From: Ianthella basta
Lineage: Eukaryota; Porifera; Demospongiae; Verongiida; Ianthellidae
Assembly: GCA_964019415.1 (NCBI GenBank)
Contig: OZ025885.1
Span: 5,041,444-5,105,443, forward strand
Length of the DNA stretch: 64,000 bases
Reading direction: 5' to 3'
Shown here: positions 24,150-35,900 of the stretch, piece after piece
How the letters are laid out: each line of letters opens with the position of its first letter
How positions within the stretch are numbered: the first letter of the stretch is position 1
The notes under the pieces: generated by a model
The model's input: only the letters and a program-made list of their open reading frames with translations
Databases searched by the model: none
Told to the model about the DNA's origin: nothing
Translations under genes and position numbers: made by a program

Positions 24150-27113
24150 ATGCCTAAGCGCTGTGTAGCTGCTGGATGTGATAGGGGAAGTGATGGAGAG
24201 TTCAGCTTGTTCAAATTTCCCAACAATCCTGAGAGACAGGCACAATGATCGAAGGAAGTGGCCAAAACTAGAGTGGACTGGACAGGACCAAGTGATCATT
24301 CGGTCTTGTGCAGCTTGCACTTCACTAAGGACTGTTTTGAGCCCAGCACTGTCCTTACAGCAGAATTGGGGCTACCTGCAAAACGGAGAAAGCTAAAGGA
24401 TTCTGCAGTTCCATCTCTCTTCCCGAAGGCAGCTGATGTAAGAGCAAAATCAATGGAATGGGCAGCTGGATCTATCCACTATCCCCCAGCCCAATCACAT
24501 GTTGGCTTCAGCACATGTGCACGTGCCTCACACAGCCGATCAGCTACCATAAAGAGAGAGAGGGCTCAGGTGGGCTATGTACATGTACACTTATAGGGCA
24601 GTTATATATATAATTAATATGTGAGTCACAGTAAGAACTTGTCTATATATCATTTCATCGGAAAGATTCTGGAGGAGATGGATGACATGAAAGCCAATGA
24701 TCGTGATCTATATCAGCATGCCAGCACCTCTAGTGTGGCTTGCCAGGCAGTTGCCAATACCAGTTCAAAACGCGTACAAGCAAGAGTTTTGCCCTCAACA
24801 CGTAATAAGGGTAAGTATAACATACTCATTCACATGCCCCCACATGCATGCAGCAAATCCACAAAGGTGCATGTGGGCTTCCAATGCAGGAGTCAATGTT
24901 TGCCTCCCTGGGTCTGGTGTGGAAGTGGGTGTCCAGTGTGACCTCATTCCACTAGTTACTTCAACTCCCAACCAAAGTGATGAGTCATGGGAAGAGGATG
25001 AGGTCAATCTGCCACAAGACCAGATAGCAGACAACCTGGCTCAGTCATTGGATGAAGTCACAGATGAAGTTAGCTTTAAGTGGCTGGAGGATTCTGGAAA
25101 TATTGCAAAGGATGATGATGATGCTGGCGAAGATGATGATATGTAAGTACAAGTGGTACATCAGCCAACTTTGTCCAGTGCACGCACACACACTCATTGT
25201 CTGTTACAGTATGTTATAGAATTTTGGTTGTTACATTGTCAATTTCAGATGCAAATACACTCTAACAATTGGCACTATGAAGGAGGCCAAGTTCATAGTG
25301 TTCTTTTCAGCACTGATGGAACTGTTTAAGGCATGTAAAAAGTGCTTATCTCCCTGCACTATCAGCACGAAAGAGATAGGTACCTTTTTGTCTGTCAAGC
25401 AGTTGTGTACTTCATGTGGATATTCACAAGTCTGGAACAGCCAGCCACTCATCGGTAAACGGAAAACACCCGCAGGGAATTTGCACCTGTCAGCATCCAT
25501 TCTCTTTGCTGGAGCATCTCCAACACAAGTTCTACGAGTGCTAGACTTCCTTTCAGTTCCAACAATAACACAGCGAACCTTCTTTCGGCATCAGTCATAC
25601 TTTTTATTGCCAGCAGTATCAAGAGTGTGGGAGAAGCGGCAGGCAGCGCTTATTGCTGAGGCTCAGAAGAGAGGCTTGCCACTGTGCCTTGGAGGTGATG
25701 GAAGGGCAGATAGTCCTGGGCATAGTGCCAAGTTTGGATCATACAGCATTATTGACTTGGACCAAGGAAAGGTTGTGGATATTCAGCTTGTCCAGGTAAA
25801 TTAATAAAGCAAGATTTTTTATTTGACCTTATTATTGCAGCCCATACACTATAAATACTCTTGCAGAGTAATGAGGTTGGAGGGAGTTACCACATGGTAC
25901 TGGAAGGCCTTGCCCGCAGCATGAACTACCTGTTGGGGGAAGATCTCTCAATAGGTACCTTAGTTACAGATCGGCACAGGTCCATTGGAAAGTGGACGAG
26001 GACAGAAATGCCTGGAACTAAACATGTGTTTGATGTGTGGCACATAGCAAAAGGTATGTACATGGCAACCATAATATACACACTGGAACACAAATACACT
26101 TGTTTGCACACTGTAACTCTGAGTTAGTGTTTGACATATCACTTCTACTATACAGGCTTGAAGAAAAAACTGGTTGCTCTGTCGAAGGAGAGGGATTGTG
26201 CATTGGTTGGTGAATGGATCCGAAGCATCATCAACCATCTCTATTGGTGTGCTTCGTCAACTATGGATGGTAATGGTGACATCATCGCAGCAAAATGGCT
26301 GTCTGTGGTCAACCACATCCGTAATAGGCATACAAAACATGGGAAGCTCTTTCCAAAGTGCCTTCATGGCAAATACAAACGGAAGTGGGGCGAAGCAGTC
26401 AAGTGGTTGAAACCAGGTAATTTCATCAAATACCAGCAGCTCAATTCCATAAGTATACATGTAGTAAATTTACATAGGATGTTTCACTTTCAGGAACAAA
26501 GGCGTATGATGAGGTGTACACACTACTAACCAAACCTGCACTGGTGACCGACATTAGAAAGCTATCATCACAGTATCAAACCAGTTGCGTTGAAGGATAC
26601 CACAGTGTGATATCCCACTTTGCGCCAAAGTTGCTTGTGTTCAGTTACGAGGGGATGGCCTGCAGGTATGGCAGTATGGCCATAGTATAGCATTATTGTT
26701 CTATGTAATGGTTCACATACTTATATAGGTTACTACTGGCAGCTTTGCACTTTAATGAAAACTCAAGCAGAGCACAAGCGGAGACACTTGCTGGAGAGAA
26801 ACGTTACAAAGTTTGTTTTCCCAAATACAAGCAGGGAGGATATGCGGTGCGTGAAGTTAAGGTTGACCAAACATTTGGTGAGTGGATAGTTTCATGCAAT
26901 TTACTAGCCAACACATATTATGTACTTTATCATAACTTGTCTTTTCCCATAGGTTATGTTGACTCTTTATTGGAAGAAGCCATCAGTTTGTGTTTGTCAG
27001 ATGACGTTCACCCCTCAGGCTCAGAACATCCACCATCACTGTGCAGCCAGTTCGAACGACCTACTAAAGCGGATGCCATTAAAGAACACCGCACTCGCTT
27101 CAGTTTGCAGTAG
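24150..27113 (+). pseudogene. Kolobok transposase with THAP domain, nine exons, one nonsense codon
   Basis: Exons 24150-24569, 24666-24810, 24890-25142, 25249-25795, 25867-26053, 26156-26416, 26494-26665, 26729-26877 and 26953-27113 join in consistent phase to 764 codons. Exon 1 codes a THAP zinc finger (MPKRCVAAGC at the start, CSLHF later; C2CH ligands), which binds the element ends in related transposases. Its conserved tryptophan (codon 33, TGG in copy 2) is TGA here. Exon 3 ends in an acidic run (KDDDDAGEDDD). The catalytic core runs from exon 4 (CLGGDGRADSPGHSAKFGSY, probable first D) through exon 5 (TLVTDRHRSIGKW and HVFDVWHIAKG, second D) to exon 7 (SCVEGYHSVISHFAPK, probable E). The protein would cut and paste at TTAA. 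Apart from the nonsense codon nothing is broken, so the copy died recently or uses a downstream start. Confidence 0.88.
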
Positions 27114-27154
27114 ACAATAATAATATAGTAGCTAAAAAGAGAGTAGCATTGCAA

Positions 27155-27952
27155 TTAAACTTTAAAACCAACATAGCTGTCAGAGGGAAAAGTTGACCGT
27201 ATTCTACTAACTGCACATGAGGGTAACACAACACGTACTTCCCGGCCAAGATATCCCCAGCACCACCTTGCCAGTTGACGATAAGCCATGTGGCGAAGGG
27301 TTCTGGGTAGGAAAGAAGGATATTACTAAATCTAAAATGTAACATAGCCATATTACCTTTATGCACTAACTTATGTGCAGGTCCACTTATAGCATGCCTT
27401 CCATGCTCCTGGCGAGTCTGAGATGCTGCAGTCTGTAACACCCATCGGTCCAGGCACACTGACTGGAAGCCTTCATGCTCTGTGATGCAGCTTACATTAC
27501 TAATATCGGACTCCTGCAATTTGTTCTCAATCTGTGTCATCTCCCTACAGCATATACTCTCCTTTGCTGTAGGCATCACTTCGCAATTCCCGCACTCACA
27601 CCTACGCAAGTGAACGTAGCTATGTAGCCAACATGGCATTCAAGGTACTTAAGAAACACGCGAAAGATACTCTGACTTCATTTGCGCACCAGTTGGTGTT
27701 GTTAAGTCTCCATTCGGCCTCTTCCTCATCTTCTTCCAAGCTACGTTCGTCCTCTGAGCCGCCGATGTTCCCAACGGGTTCGAACTGGTAAGGCTCCATT
27801 CCCAGCGCGTCTGTACTGCCGTCGCTGTCTTCCCCGCCATCACTTCCGCTGTAAACATCGTCTTCGCTGTCGTTACCACTCGGATTACGTTCGTCATACG
27901 ACGAATCGTCGCAGGAGAGGCTAACTTCAACGACGTCGCTACCTTCAGCCAT
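27155..27952 (-). CDS. P2X7-ballast-like zinc-binding protein, Kolobok-borne
   Basis: Exon 1 (27690-27952) starts MAEGSDVVEVSLSCDDSSYD, is strongly acidic and ends RLNNTNW. Splicing at TG|GTGCGC to 27601 gives TNWCECGNCEVMP. Exon 2 (27357-27601) continues with ESICCREM, CITEHEGFQSVCLDRWVLQT and GPAHKLVHKG. A third segment (from 27302 down to the TAA at 27155-27157) reads RHMAYRQLARWCWGYLG, then LPSCAVSRIRSTFP and GFKV. This order (WC-C-NC, CCRE, CIT, VL-WVL, AYR--W-WG, LPSC--IR--FP, GFK) is that of the human P2X7 C-terminal ballast, which binds zinc and guanine nucleotides. The obvious splice pair between exons 2 and 3 is off by one phase, so that join is not asserted. The gene is convergent with the transposase, 41 bp apart. 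A role in transposition is unknown. Confidence 0.75.
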
Positions 27953-28177
27953 CTAGCAACTCTCCACTTCTGTTCCCCTTGTGATGTCACAGAAATTTCC
28001 CGGAAGCTAACTTTAGATGACGTCAACGATTAAACAATAACACATTTTTGAAACTTTGACCTTCAATTTCTCCCCAATGTAGGGACCATATGCACTTAAA
28101 AGACCCGCGGATCTTCTTCACTAGTAATACACTTTCTTTTAATGAAATAAAAATTTTGCATGTCAGTGGCACTTTAA

Positions 28178-28409
28178 GCAAGATGAAGCAAGATGAGGCA
28201 AGATGAGACAAGATTAAGCAAGATGAGGCAAGATGAGAGAATATTAAGTAAAATAAAGCAAGATGAGGCAAGATGAGACAAGATGAGACAAGAGCAAGCA
28301 AGATGAAGCAAGATGAGACAAGATTAAGCAAGATGAAGCAAGATTAAGCAAGGTGAAGCAAGATGAAGCAAGATGAGACAAGATGAAGTTAGAAGAGGCA
28401 GAATGAGAC
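28178..28409. repeat. Decamer satellite, block 4
   Basis: A short array piece ending in the marker GAAGTTAGAAGAGGCAGAAT, where the Penelope-like element inserted. Confidence 0.95.
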
Positions 28410-28456
28410 AAGATAAAGCTAATGTGGTAGAGGCTCATGCTACGTTGTCTAGCAGG

Positions 28457-28605
28457 TTTATGAGGCGTTGATGAGCATTCACGTAGCTAAAAAGGAAAGT
28501 TCAAGTAAAACGTTTCGACCACGAGGGTCTTCATCAGTTACAAAACTGAAGTGTACAGGTACAGGGATTGGCTTTATACAGCAGTATGTGTTCAAAAAGG
28601 CGGGA
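28457..28605 (-). repeat. Left terminal repeat of the Penelope-like element
   Basis: The inverse of 29814-29966. It contains GCTTTATACAGCAGTATG and GATGAGCATTCACGTAGC in both. Confidence 0.9.
28505..28541 (-). ncRNA. Hammerhead ribozyme motif, left copy
   Basis: On the minus strand: GTAA, core CTGATGA, a GACC/GGTC helix II, GAAA, then CGTTTTAC. The GTAA and TTAC ends can pair as helix I, and helix III would be only about 2 bp (AC with GT). Minimal hammerheads with short helix III are known from Penelope-like elements. Activity is inferred. Confidence 0.7.
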
Positions 28606-29813
28606 AAGTCAGGTGACAGGTGACAGGTCATGAGTGAATAATAGAAATAACAGTAATAATAATAATAATAATTAATCATAAGAATAAAATGATAGTAATA
28701 TAGTAGTATTGATGATAAGTCATAGAGTTGATATAATGAGAATATGTTGACCTGTCTGTTTTTTTGTAATGGTCATGGTGGGTTCAATATGGGGTTCCAC
28801 ATTGATGGCAGGCATAGACCACGGTCCAAGTTCATGGTCTTCTTGTTGCGTTGGATATGGATGGCCTCTGTTGTCTTCCTTTGCCAAAACCCATTGACGC
28901 ATCTTCTGACCTTGGCTTCATCCCAATTGATAGCATGTTTGGTCTCATGAGCGTGGACCGCGATACCATTCTTGGGGTCCCCTCTCTTCACTGCAGACTT
29001 GTGCTCCCCAAGTCTGATTTTCAAGGTCCTCTTTGTTTCACCTATGTAGACACCATCACATTCTTTACATGGAACCTCATACACCACACTCTTCTTTTTT
29101 GCTTCTGGAATGGGGGTCTTCACTTTCATTAGGGTCTTTCGGATGGTTCTCACTGGTCTGAAGGCGGCTTTCACACCAAGGGGGGTGCATATCCTTTCTA
29201 TCTTTTCACTGATGCCCTTAACATATGGTAGACATATGATCTTCGGTGCATCGTCTTCCATAGGGGGGGGGTCTTCATCGGAGGGGTTGGTGGAGGGGCT
29301 CTTTGGTGCATCATCCTCAGGGGGTCTACATTGTCTGTCTCAGTAGAGGAGGCTTCTTGTGTATGACTGTCAGTGGGGAGAGTTCCATTGTGGGTAGCAG
29401 TGGACAGCTTCTCCGCATCATCATTCGGGGGGGAGTCATCATTGGTTACTTCAGTGGTAGGAGGGGGACCGTGTTGGGATAGTGTTTTCTTTACCAAGGA
29501 TTTGGGGAAGCCGTTGGCTTGGAAAACGTCCTGCAGGTGTTGTAGTTCTTGTTGTTTGGATGTGGAATCACATATTCGGTGGGCTCTATCCCGCATGCCT
29601 CTCAGCACTCCCGTGACTGTTCTCGGGTGATGATGGGAGTGAAACGGGATGTAGCGGTCGGTGTGGGTGGGTTTACGGTAGACAGCTGTGCTCAGTCGGG
29701 TGTCGTGTCTGGACACTTGTACATCCAGGAATGCTAGTCTGCCTTCTTCTTCTAACTCAACAGTGAACTGGATGTTTGGGTGTTGACTGTTAAGATGTTC
29801 ATGGAACCGTTCC

Positions 29814-29964
29814 CGCCTTTTTGAACACATACTGCTGTATAAAGCCAATCCCTGTACCTGTACACTTCAGTTTTGTAACTGATGAAGACCCTCGTGGTCG
29901 AAACGTTTTACTTGAACTTTGAACTTTCCTTTTTAGCTACGTGAATGCTCATCAACGCCTCATA
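29814..29964 (+). repeat. Right terminal repeat of the Penelope-like element
   Basis: Inverse copy of the left arm, with a few differences including a short duplicated TTTGAAC piece. Confidence 0.9.
29875..29911 (+). ncRNA. Hammerhead ribozyme motif, right copy
   Basis: The same 37-bp motif as the left copy, on the plus strand. Confidence 0.7.
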
Positions 29965-29976
29965 AAGATAAAGCTA

Positions 29977-32900
29977 GATGAAGCAAGATGAGGCAAGATG
30001 CGACAAGATTAGGCAAGATTAAGTAAGATGAGGCAAGATGAGACAAGATTAAGCAAGATGAGGCAAGATGAGACAAGATGAAGCAAGATGAAGCAAGATG
30101 AAGCAAGATGAGGCAAGATGAAGCAAGATGAAGCAAGATGAGGCAAGATGAGGCAAGATTAAGCAAGATGAAGCAATATTAAGCAAGATGAGGCAAGATT
30201 AAGCAAGATGAGGCAAGATTAAGTAGGATAAAGCAAGATTAAGCAAGATGAGGCAAGATGAGGCAAGATGAAGCAAGATGAGGCAAGATGAGACAAGATG
30301 AAGCAAGATAAAGCAAGATGAAGCAAGATGAGACAAGATTAAGGAAGATGAAGCAAGATGAGGCATGATGAGACAAGATGAAGCAAGATGAGAGAGACAA
30401 GATAAAGTTAGATGAGGCAAGATGAGATAAGATAAAGCAAGATGAAGCAAGATGAGGCAAGATGTGACAAGATTAAGCAAGATTAAGCAAGATGAGGCAA
30501 GATGAGACAAGATTAAGCAAGATGAGGCAAGATGAGACAAGATGAATCAAGATGAATCAAGATGAGGCAAGATGAAGCGAGATGAGGCAAGATGAGGCAA
30601 GATGAGGCAAGATTAAGGAAGACTAAGCAAGATGAGGCAAGATGAGACAAGATTAAGGAAGATTAAGCAAGATGAGATAAGATGAGACAAGATTAAGCAA
30701 GATTAAGCAAGATGAGGCAAGATGAGACAATATTAAGCAAGATGAGGCAAGATAAGGAAAGATTGGACAAGATTAAGCAAGATGAAGCAAGATGAGACAA
30801 AATGAAGTTAGAAGAGGCAGAATGAGACAAGATAAAGCTAGATGAAGCAAGATGAGACAGATGCGACAAGATTAAGCAAGTTTAAGCAAGATGAGGCAAG
30901 ATGAGACAAGATCAAGCAAGATTAAGCAAGATGAGGCAAGATGAGACAAGATGAAGCAAGATGAAGTAAGATGAGGCAAGATGAAGCAAGATGAAGCAAG
31001 ATGAGGCAAGATGAGGCAAGATTAAGCAAGATGAGGCAAGATGAAGCAAGATGAGGCAAGATGAGACAAGATGAAGCAAGATAAGATAGGATGAGACAAG
31101 ATTAAGCAAGATGAAGAAAGATGAGGCAAGATTAAGCAAGATTAAGCAAGATGAAGGAAGATGAGGCAAGATGAGACAAGATGAAGCAAGATAAGACAAG
31201 ATTAAGGAAGATGAAGCAAGATGAGGCAAGATGAGAAAAGATTAAGCAAGATGAGACAAGATTAAGCAAGATAAGACAAGATTAAGCAAGATGAAGCAAG
31301 ATGAGGAAGACGAGAAAAGATTAAGCAAGATGAGGCAAGATGAGACCAGATTAAGCAAGATGAAGAAAGATTAGGCAAGATGAGACAAGATTAAGTAAGA
31401 TGAGGTAAGATGAGGCAAGATGAGACAAGATTAAGCAAGATGAAGCAAGATGAGGCAAGATGAGAAAAGATTAAGCAAGATGAGGCAAGATGAGACAAGA
31501 TTAAGCAAGATAAGACAAGATTAAGGAAGATGAAGCAAGATGAGGCAAGATGAGACAAGATTAAGCAAGATGAGGCAAGATGAGACAAGATTAAGCAAGA
31601 TGAAGAAAGATGAGGCAAGATGAGACAAGATGAAGCAAGATGAGGCAAGATGAGACAAGATTAAGCAAGATTAAGCAAGATGAGGCAAGATGAGACAAGA
31701 TTAAGCAAGATGAGGCAAGACGAGACAATATTAAGTAAAATAAAGCAAGATGAGGCAAGATGAGACAAGATGAAACAAGATCAAGCAAGATGAAGCAAGA
31801 TGAGACAAGATTAAGCAAGATGAAGCAAGATGAGACAAGATGAAGTTAGAAGAGGCAGAATGAGACAAGATAAAGCTAGATGAAGCAAGATGAGGCAAGA
31901 TGCGACAAGATTAGGCAAGATTAAGCAAGATGAGGCAAGATGAGACAAGATTAAGCAAGATGAGGCAAGATGAGACAAGATGAAGCAAGATGAAGCAAGA
32001 TGAAGCAAGATGAGGCAAGATGAAGCAAGATGAAGCAAGATGAGGCAAGATGAGGCAAGATTAGGCAAGATGAAGCAATATTAAGCAAGACGAGGCAAGA
32101 TTAAGCAAGATGAGGTAAGATTAAGTAGGATAAAGCAAGATTAAGCAAGATGAGGCAAGATGAGGCAAGATGAAGCAAGATGAAGCAAGATGAAGCAAGA
32201 TGAAGCAAGATGAGGCAAGATGAGACAAGATGGAGCAAGATAAGACAAGATTAAGCAAGATTAAGAAAGATGAAGGAAGATGAGGCAAGATGAGACAAGA
32301 TGAAGCAAGATAAGACAAGATTAAGCAAGATAAGACAAGATTAAGCAAGATGAAGCAAGATGAGGCAAGATGAGAAAAGATTAAGCAAGATGAGGCAAGA
32401 TGAGACAAGATTAAGCAAGATGAAGAAAGATGAGGCAAGATGAGACAAGATTAAGTAAGATGAGGCAAGATGAGGCAAGATGAAGCAATATTAAGCAAAA
32501 CGAGGCAAGATTAAGCAAGATGAGGTAAGATTAAGTAGGATAAAGCAAGATTAATCAAGATGAGGCAAGATGAGACAAGATGAAGCAAGATGAAGCAAGA
32601 TGAAGCAAGATGAGGCAAGATGAGACAAGATGAAGCAAGATAAGACAAGATTAAGCAAGATGAAGCAAGATGAGGCTAGATGAGACAAGATTAAGCAAGA
32701 TTAAGCAAGACGAGGCAAGATGAGACAGGATTAAGCAAGATGAGGCAAGATGAGACAAGATTAAGCAAGATGAAGAAAGATGAGGCAAGATGAGACAAGA
32801 TGAAGCAAGATGAGGCAAGATGAGGCAAGATTAAGCAAGATGAAGCAAGATGAGGCAAGATGAGACAAGATTAAGCAAGATTAAGCAAGATGAGGCAAGA

Positions 32901-35900
32901 TGAGACAAGATTAAGCAAGATGAGGCAAGACGAGACAATATTAAGTAAAATAAAGCAAGATGAGGCAAGATGAGACAAGATGAGACACGATCAAGCAAGA
33001 TGAAGCAAGATGAGACAAGATTAAGCAAGATGAAGCAAGATGAGGCAAGATTAAGCAAGGTGAAGCAAGATGAAGCAAGATGAGACAAGATGAAGTTAGA
33101 AGAGGCAGAATGAGACAAGATAAAGCTAGATAAAGCAAGATGAGGCAAGATGCGACAAGATTAGGCAAGATTAAGCAAGATGAGGCAAGATGAGACAAGA
33201 TTAAGCAAGATGAGGCAAGATGAGACAAGATGAAGCAAGATGAGACAAGATGAAGCAAGATGAGACAAGATTAAGCAAGATGAAGCAAGATGAGGCAAGA
33301 TGAGAAAAGATTAAGCAAGATGAGGCAAGATGAGACAAGATTAAGCAAGATAAGACAAGATTAAGGAAGATGAAGCAAGATGAGGCAAAATGAGAAAAGA
33401 TTAAGCAAGATGAGGCAAGATGAGACAAGATTAAGCAAGATGAAGAAAGATGAGGCAAGATGAGACAAGATGAAGCAAGATGAAGCAAGATGAGACAAGA
33501 TTAAGTAAAATAAAGCAAGATGAGGCAAGATGAGACAAGATTAAGCAAGATTAAGGAAGATGAGGCAAGATGAGACAAGATTAAGCAAGATTAAGCAAGA
33601 TGAGGCAAGATGAGACAAGATTAAGCAAGATGAGGCAAGACGAGACAATATTAAGTAAAATAAAGCAAGATGAGGTAAGATGAGACAAGATGAGACAAGA
33701 TCAAGCAAGATGAAGCAAGATGAGACAAGATTAAGCAAGATGAGGCAAGATTAAGCAAGGTGAAGCAAGATGAAGCAAGATGAGACAAGATGCGACAAGA
33801 TTAGGCAAGATTAAGCAAGATGAGGCAAGATGAGACAAGATTAAGCAAGATGAGGCAAGATGAGGCTAGATGAGACAAGATTAAGCAAGATTAAGCAAGA
33901 CGAGACAATATTAAGTAAAATAAAGCAAGATGAGGCAAGATGAGACAAGATGAGACAAGATCAAGCAAGATGAGGCAAGATTAAGCAAGGTGAAGCAAGA
34001 TGAAGCAAGATGAGACAAGATGAAGTTAGAAGAGGCAGAATGAGACAAGATAAAGCTAGATGAAGCAAGATGAGGCAAGATGCGACAAGATTAGGCAAGA
34101 TTAAGCAAGATGAGGCAAGATGAGACAAGATTAAGCAAGATGAGGCAAGATGAGACAAGATGAAGCAAGATGAAGCAAGATGAAGCAAGATGAGGCAAGA
34201 TGAAGCAAGATGAAGCAAGATGAGGCAAGATGAGGCAAGATTAGGCAAGATGAAGCAATATTAAGCAAGACGAGGGAAGATTAAGCAAGATGAGGTAAGA
34301 TTAAGTAGGATAAAGCAAGATTAAGCAAGATGAGGCAAGATGAGGCAAGATGAAGCAAGATGAAGCAAGATGAAGCAAGATGAGGCAAGATGAGACAAGA
34401 TGAAGCAAGATAAGACAAGATTAAGCAAGATGAAGCAAGATGAGGCTAGATGAGACAAGATTAAGCAAGATTAAGCAAGACGAGGCAAGATGAGACAAGA
34501 TTAAGCAAGGTGAGGCAAAATGAGACAAGATTAAGCAAGATGAAGAAAGATGAGGCAAGATGAGACAAGATGAAGCAAGGTGAGGCAAGATGAGACAAGA
34601 TTAAGCAAGATGAAGCAAGATGAGGCAAGATGAGACAAGATTAAGCAAGATTAAGCAAGATGAGGCAAGATGAGACAAGATTAAGCAAGATGAGGCAAGA
34701 CGAGACAATATTAAGTAAAATAAAGCAAGATGAGGCAAGATGAGACAAGATGAGACAAGATCAAGCAAGATGAGGCAAGATTAAGCAAGGTGAAGCAAGA
34801 TGAAGCAAGATGAGACAAGATGAAGCAAGATGAGACAAGATTAAGCAAGATGAAGCAAGATGAGGCAAGATGAGAAAAGATTAAGCAAGATGAGGCAAGA
34901 TGAGACAAGATTAAGCAAGATAAGACAAGATTAACGAAGATGAAGCAAGATGAGGCAAGATGAGAAAAGATTAAGCAAGATGAGGCAAGATGAGACAAGA
35001 TTAAGCAAGATGAAGAAAGATGAGGCAAGATGCGACAAGATTAGGCAAAATTAAGCAAGATGAGGCAAGATGAGACAAGATTAAGCAAGATGAGGCAAGA
35101 TGAGACAAGATGAAGCAAGATGAAGCAAGATGAAGCAAGATGAGGCAAGATGAAGCAAGATGAAGCAAGATGAGGCAAGATGAGGCAAGATTAGGCAAGA
35201 TGAAGCAATATTAAGCAAGACGAGGCAAGATTAAGCAAGATGAGGTAAGATTAAGTAGGATAAAGCAAGATTAAGCAAGATGAGGCAAGATGAGGCAAGA
35301 TGAAGCAAGATGAAGCAAGATGAAGCAAGATGAGGCAAGATGAGACAAGATGAAGCAAGATAAGACAAGATTAAGCAAGATGAAGCAAGATGAGGCTAGA
35401 TGAGACAAGATTAAGCAAGATTAAGCAAGACGAGGCAAGATGAGACAAGATTAAGCAAGGTGAGGCAAAATGAGACAAGATTAAGCAAGATGAAGAAAGA
35501 TGAGGCAAGATGAGACAAGATGAAGCAAGGTGAGGCAAGATGAGACAAGATTAAGCAAGATGAAGCAAGATGAGGCAAGATGAGACAAGATTAAGCAAGA
35601 TTAAGCAAGATGAGGCAAGATGAGACAAGATTAAGCAAGATGAGGCAAGACGAGACAATATTAAGTAAAAGAAAGCAAGATGAGGCAAGATGAGACAAGA
35701 TGAGACAAGATCAAGCAAGATGAGGCAAGATTAAGCAAGGTGAAGCAAGATGAAGCAAGATGAGACAAGATGAAGCAAGATGAGACAAGATTAAGCAAGA
35801 TGAAGCAAGATGAGGCAAGATGAGAAAAGATTAAGCAAGATGAGGCAAGATGAGACAAGATTAAGCAAGATAAGACAAGATTAACGAAGATGAAGCAAGA

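Larger units (their letters stand above)
23885..28173. mobile_element. Kolobok DNA transposon, copy 1 (4.29 kb)
   Basis: Flanked by TTAA (23881-23884 and 28174-28177). The terminal inverted repeats start AGTGCCACTGACATGCAAAA. It encodes a THAP-containing DDE transposase on the plus strand, which with the TTAA target defines the Kolobok superfamily, and a second gene on the minus strand resembling the P2X7 cytoplasmic ballast. Both genes have introns. One nonsense codon is seen in the transposase gene. Confidence 0.93.
28422..29964 (-). mobile_element. Penelope-like retroelement fossil
   Basis: A 5'-truncated, broken copy (roughly one or two breaks besides the truncation) on the minus strand. 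Recognisable parts are the end of the reverse transcriptase region (VYRKPTHTDRYIPFHSHHHP, then RAHRICD) and a GIY-YIG endonuclease (CDGVYIGETKRTLKIRLGEH). It is bounded by inverted copies of a terminal repeat of about 150 bp, each with a hammerhead-ribozyme core. A 12-bp direct repeat AAGATAAAGCTA flanks it (28410-28421 and 29965-29976), and removing the element restores normal satellite. Insertion therefore came after the satellite reached this form. The arms remain very similar, which suggests a fairly young fossil. Confidence 0.88.

Noticed and set aside
28773-29261. Host GIY-YIG endonuclease gene
   Set aside because: It lies between the inverted terminal repeats of the Penelope-like element with a target duplication around it, so it is part of that fossil.
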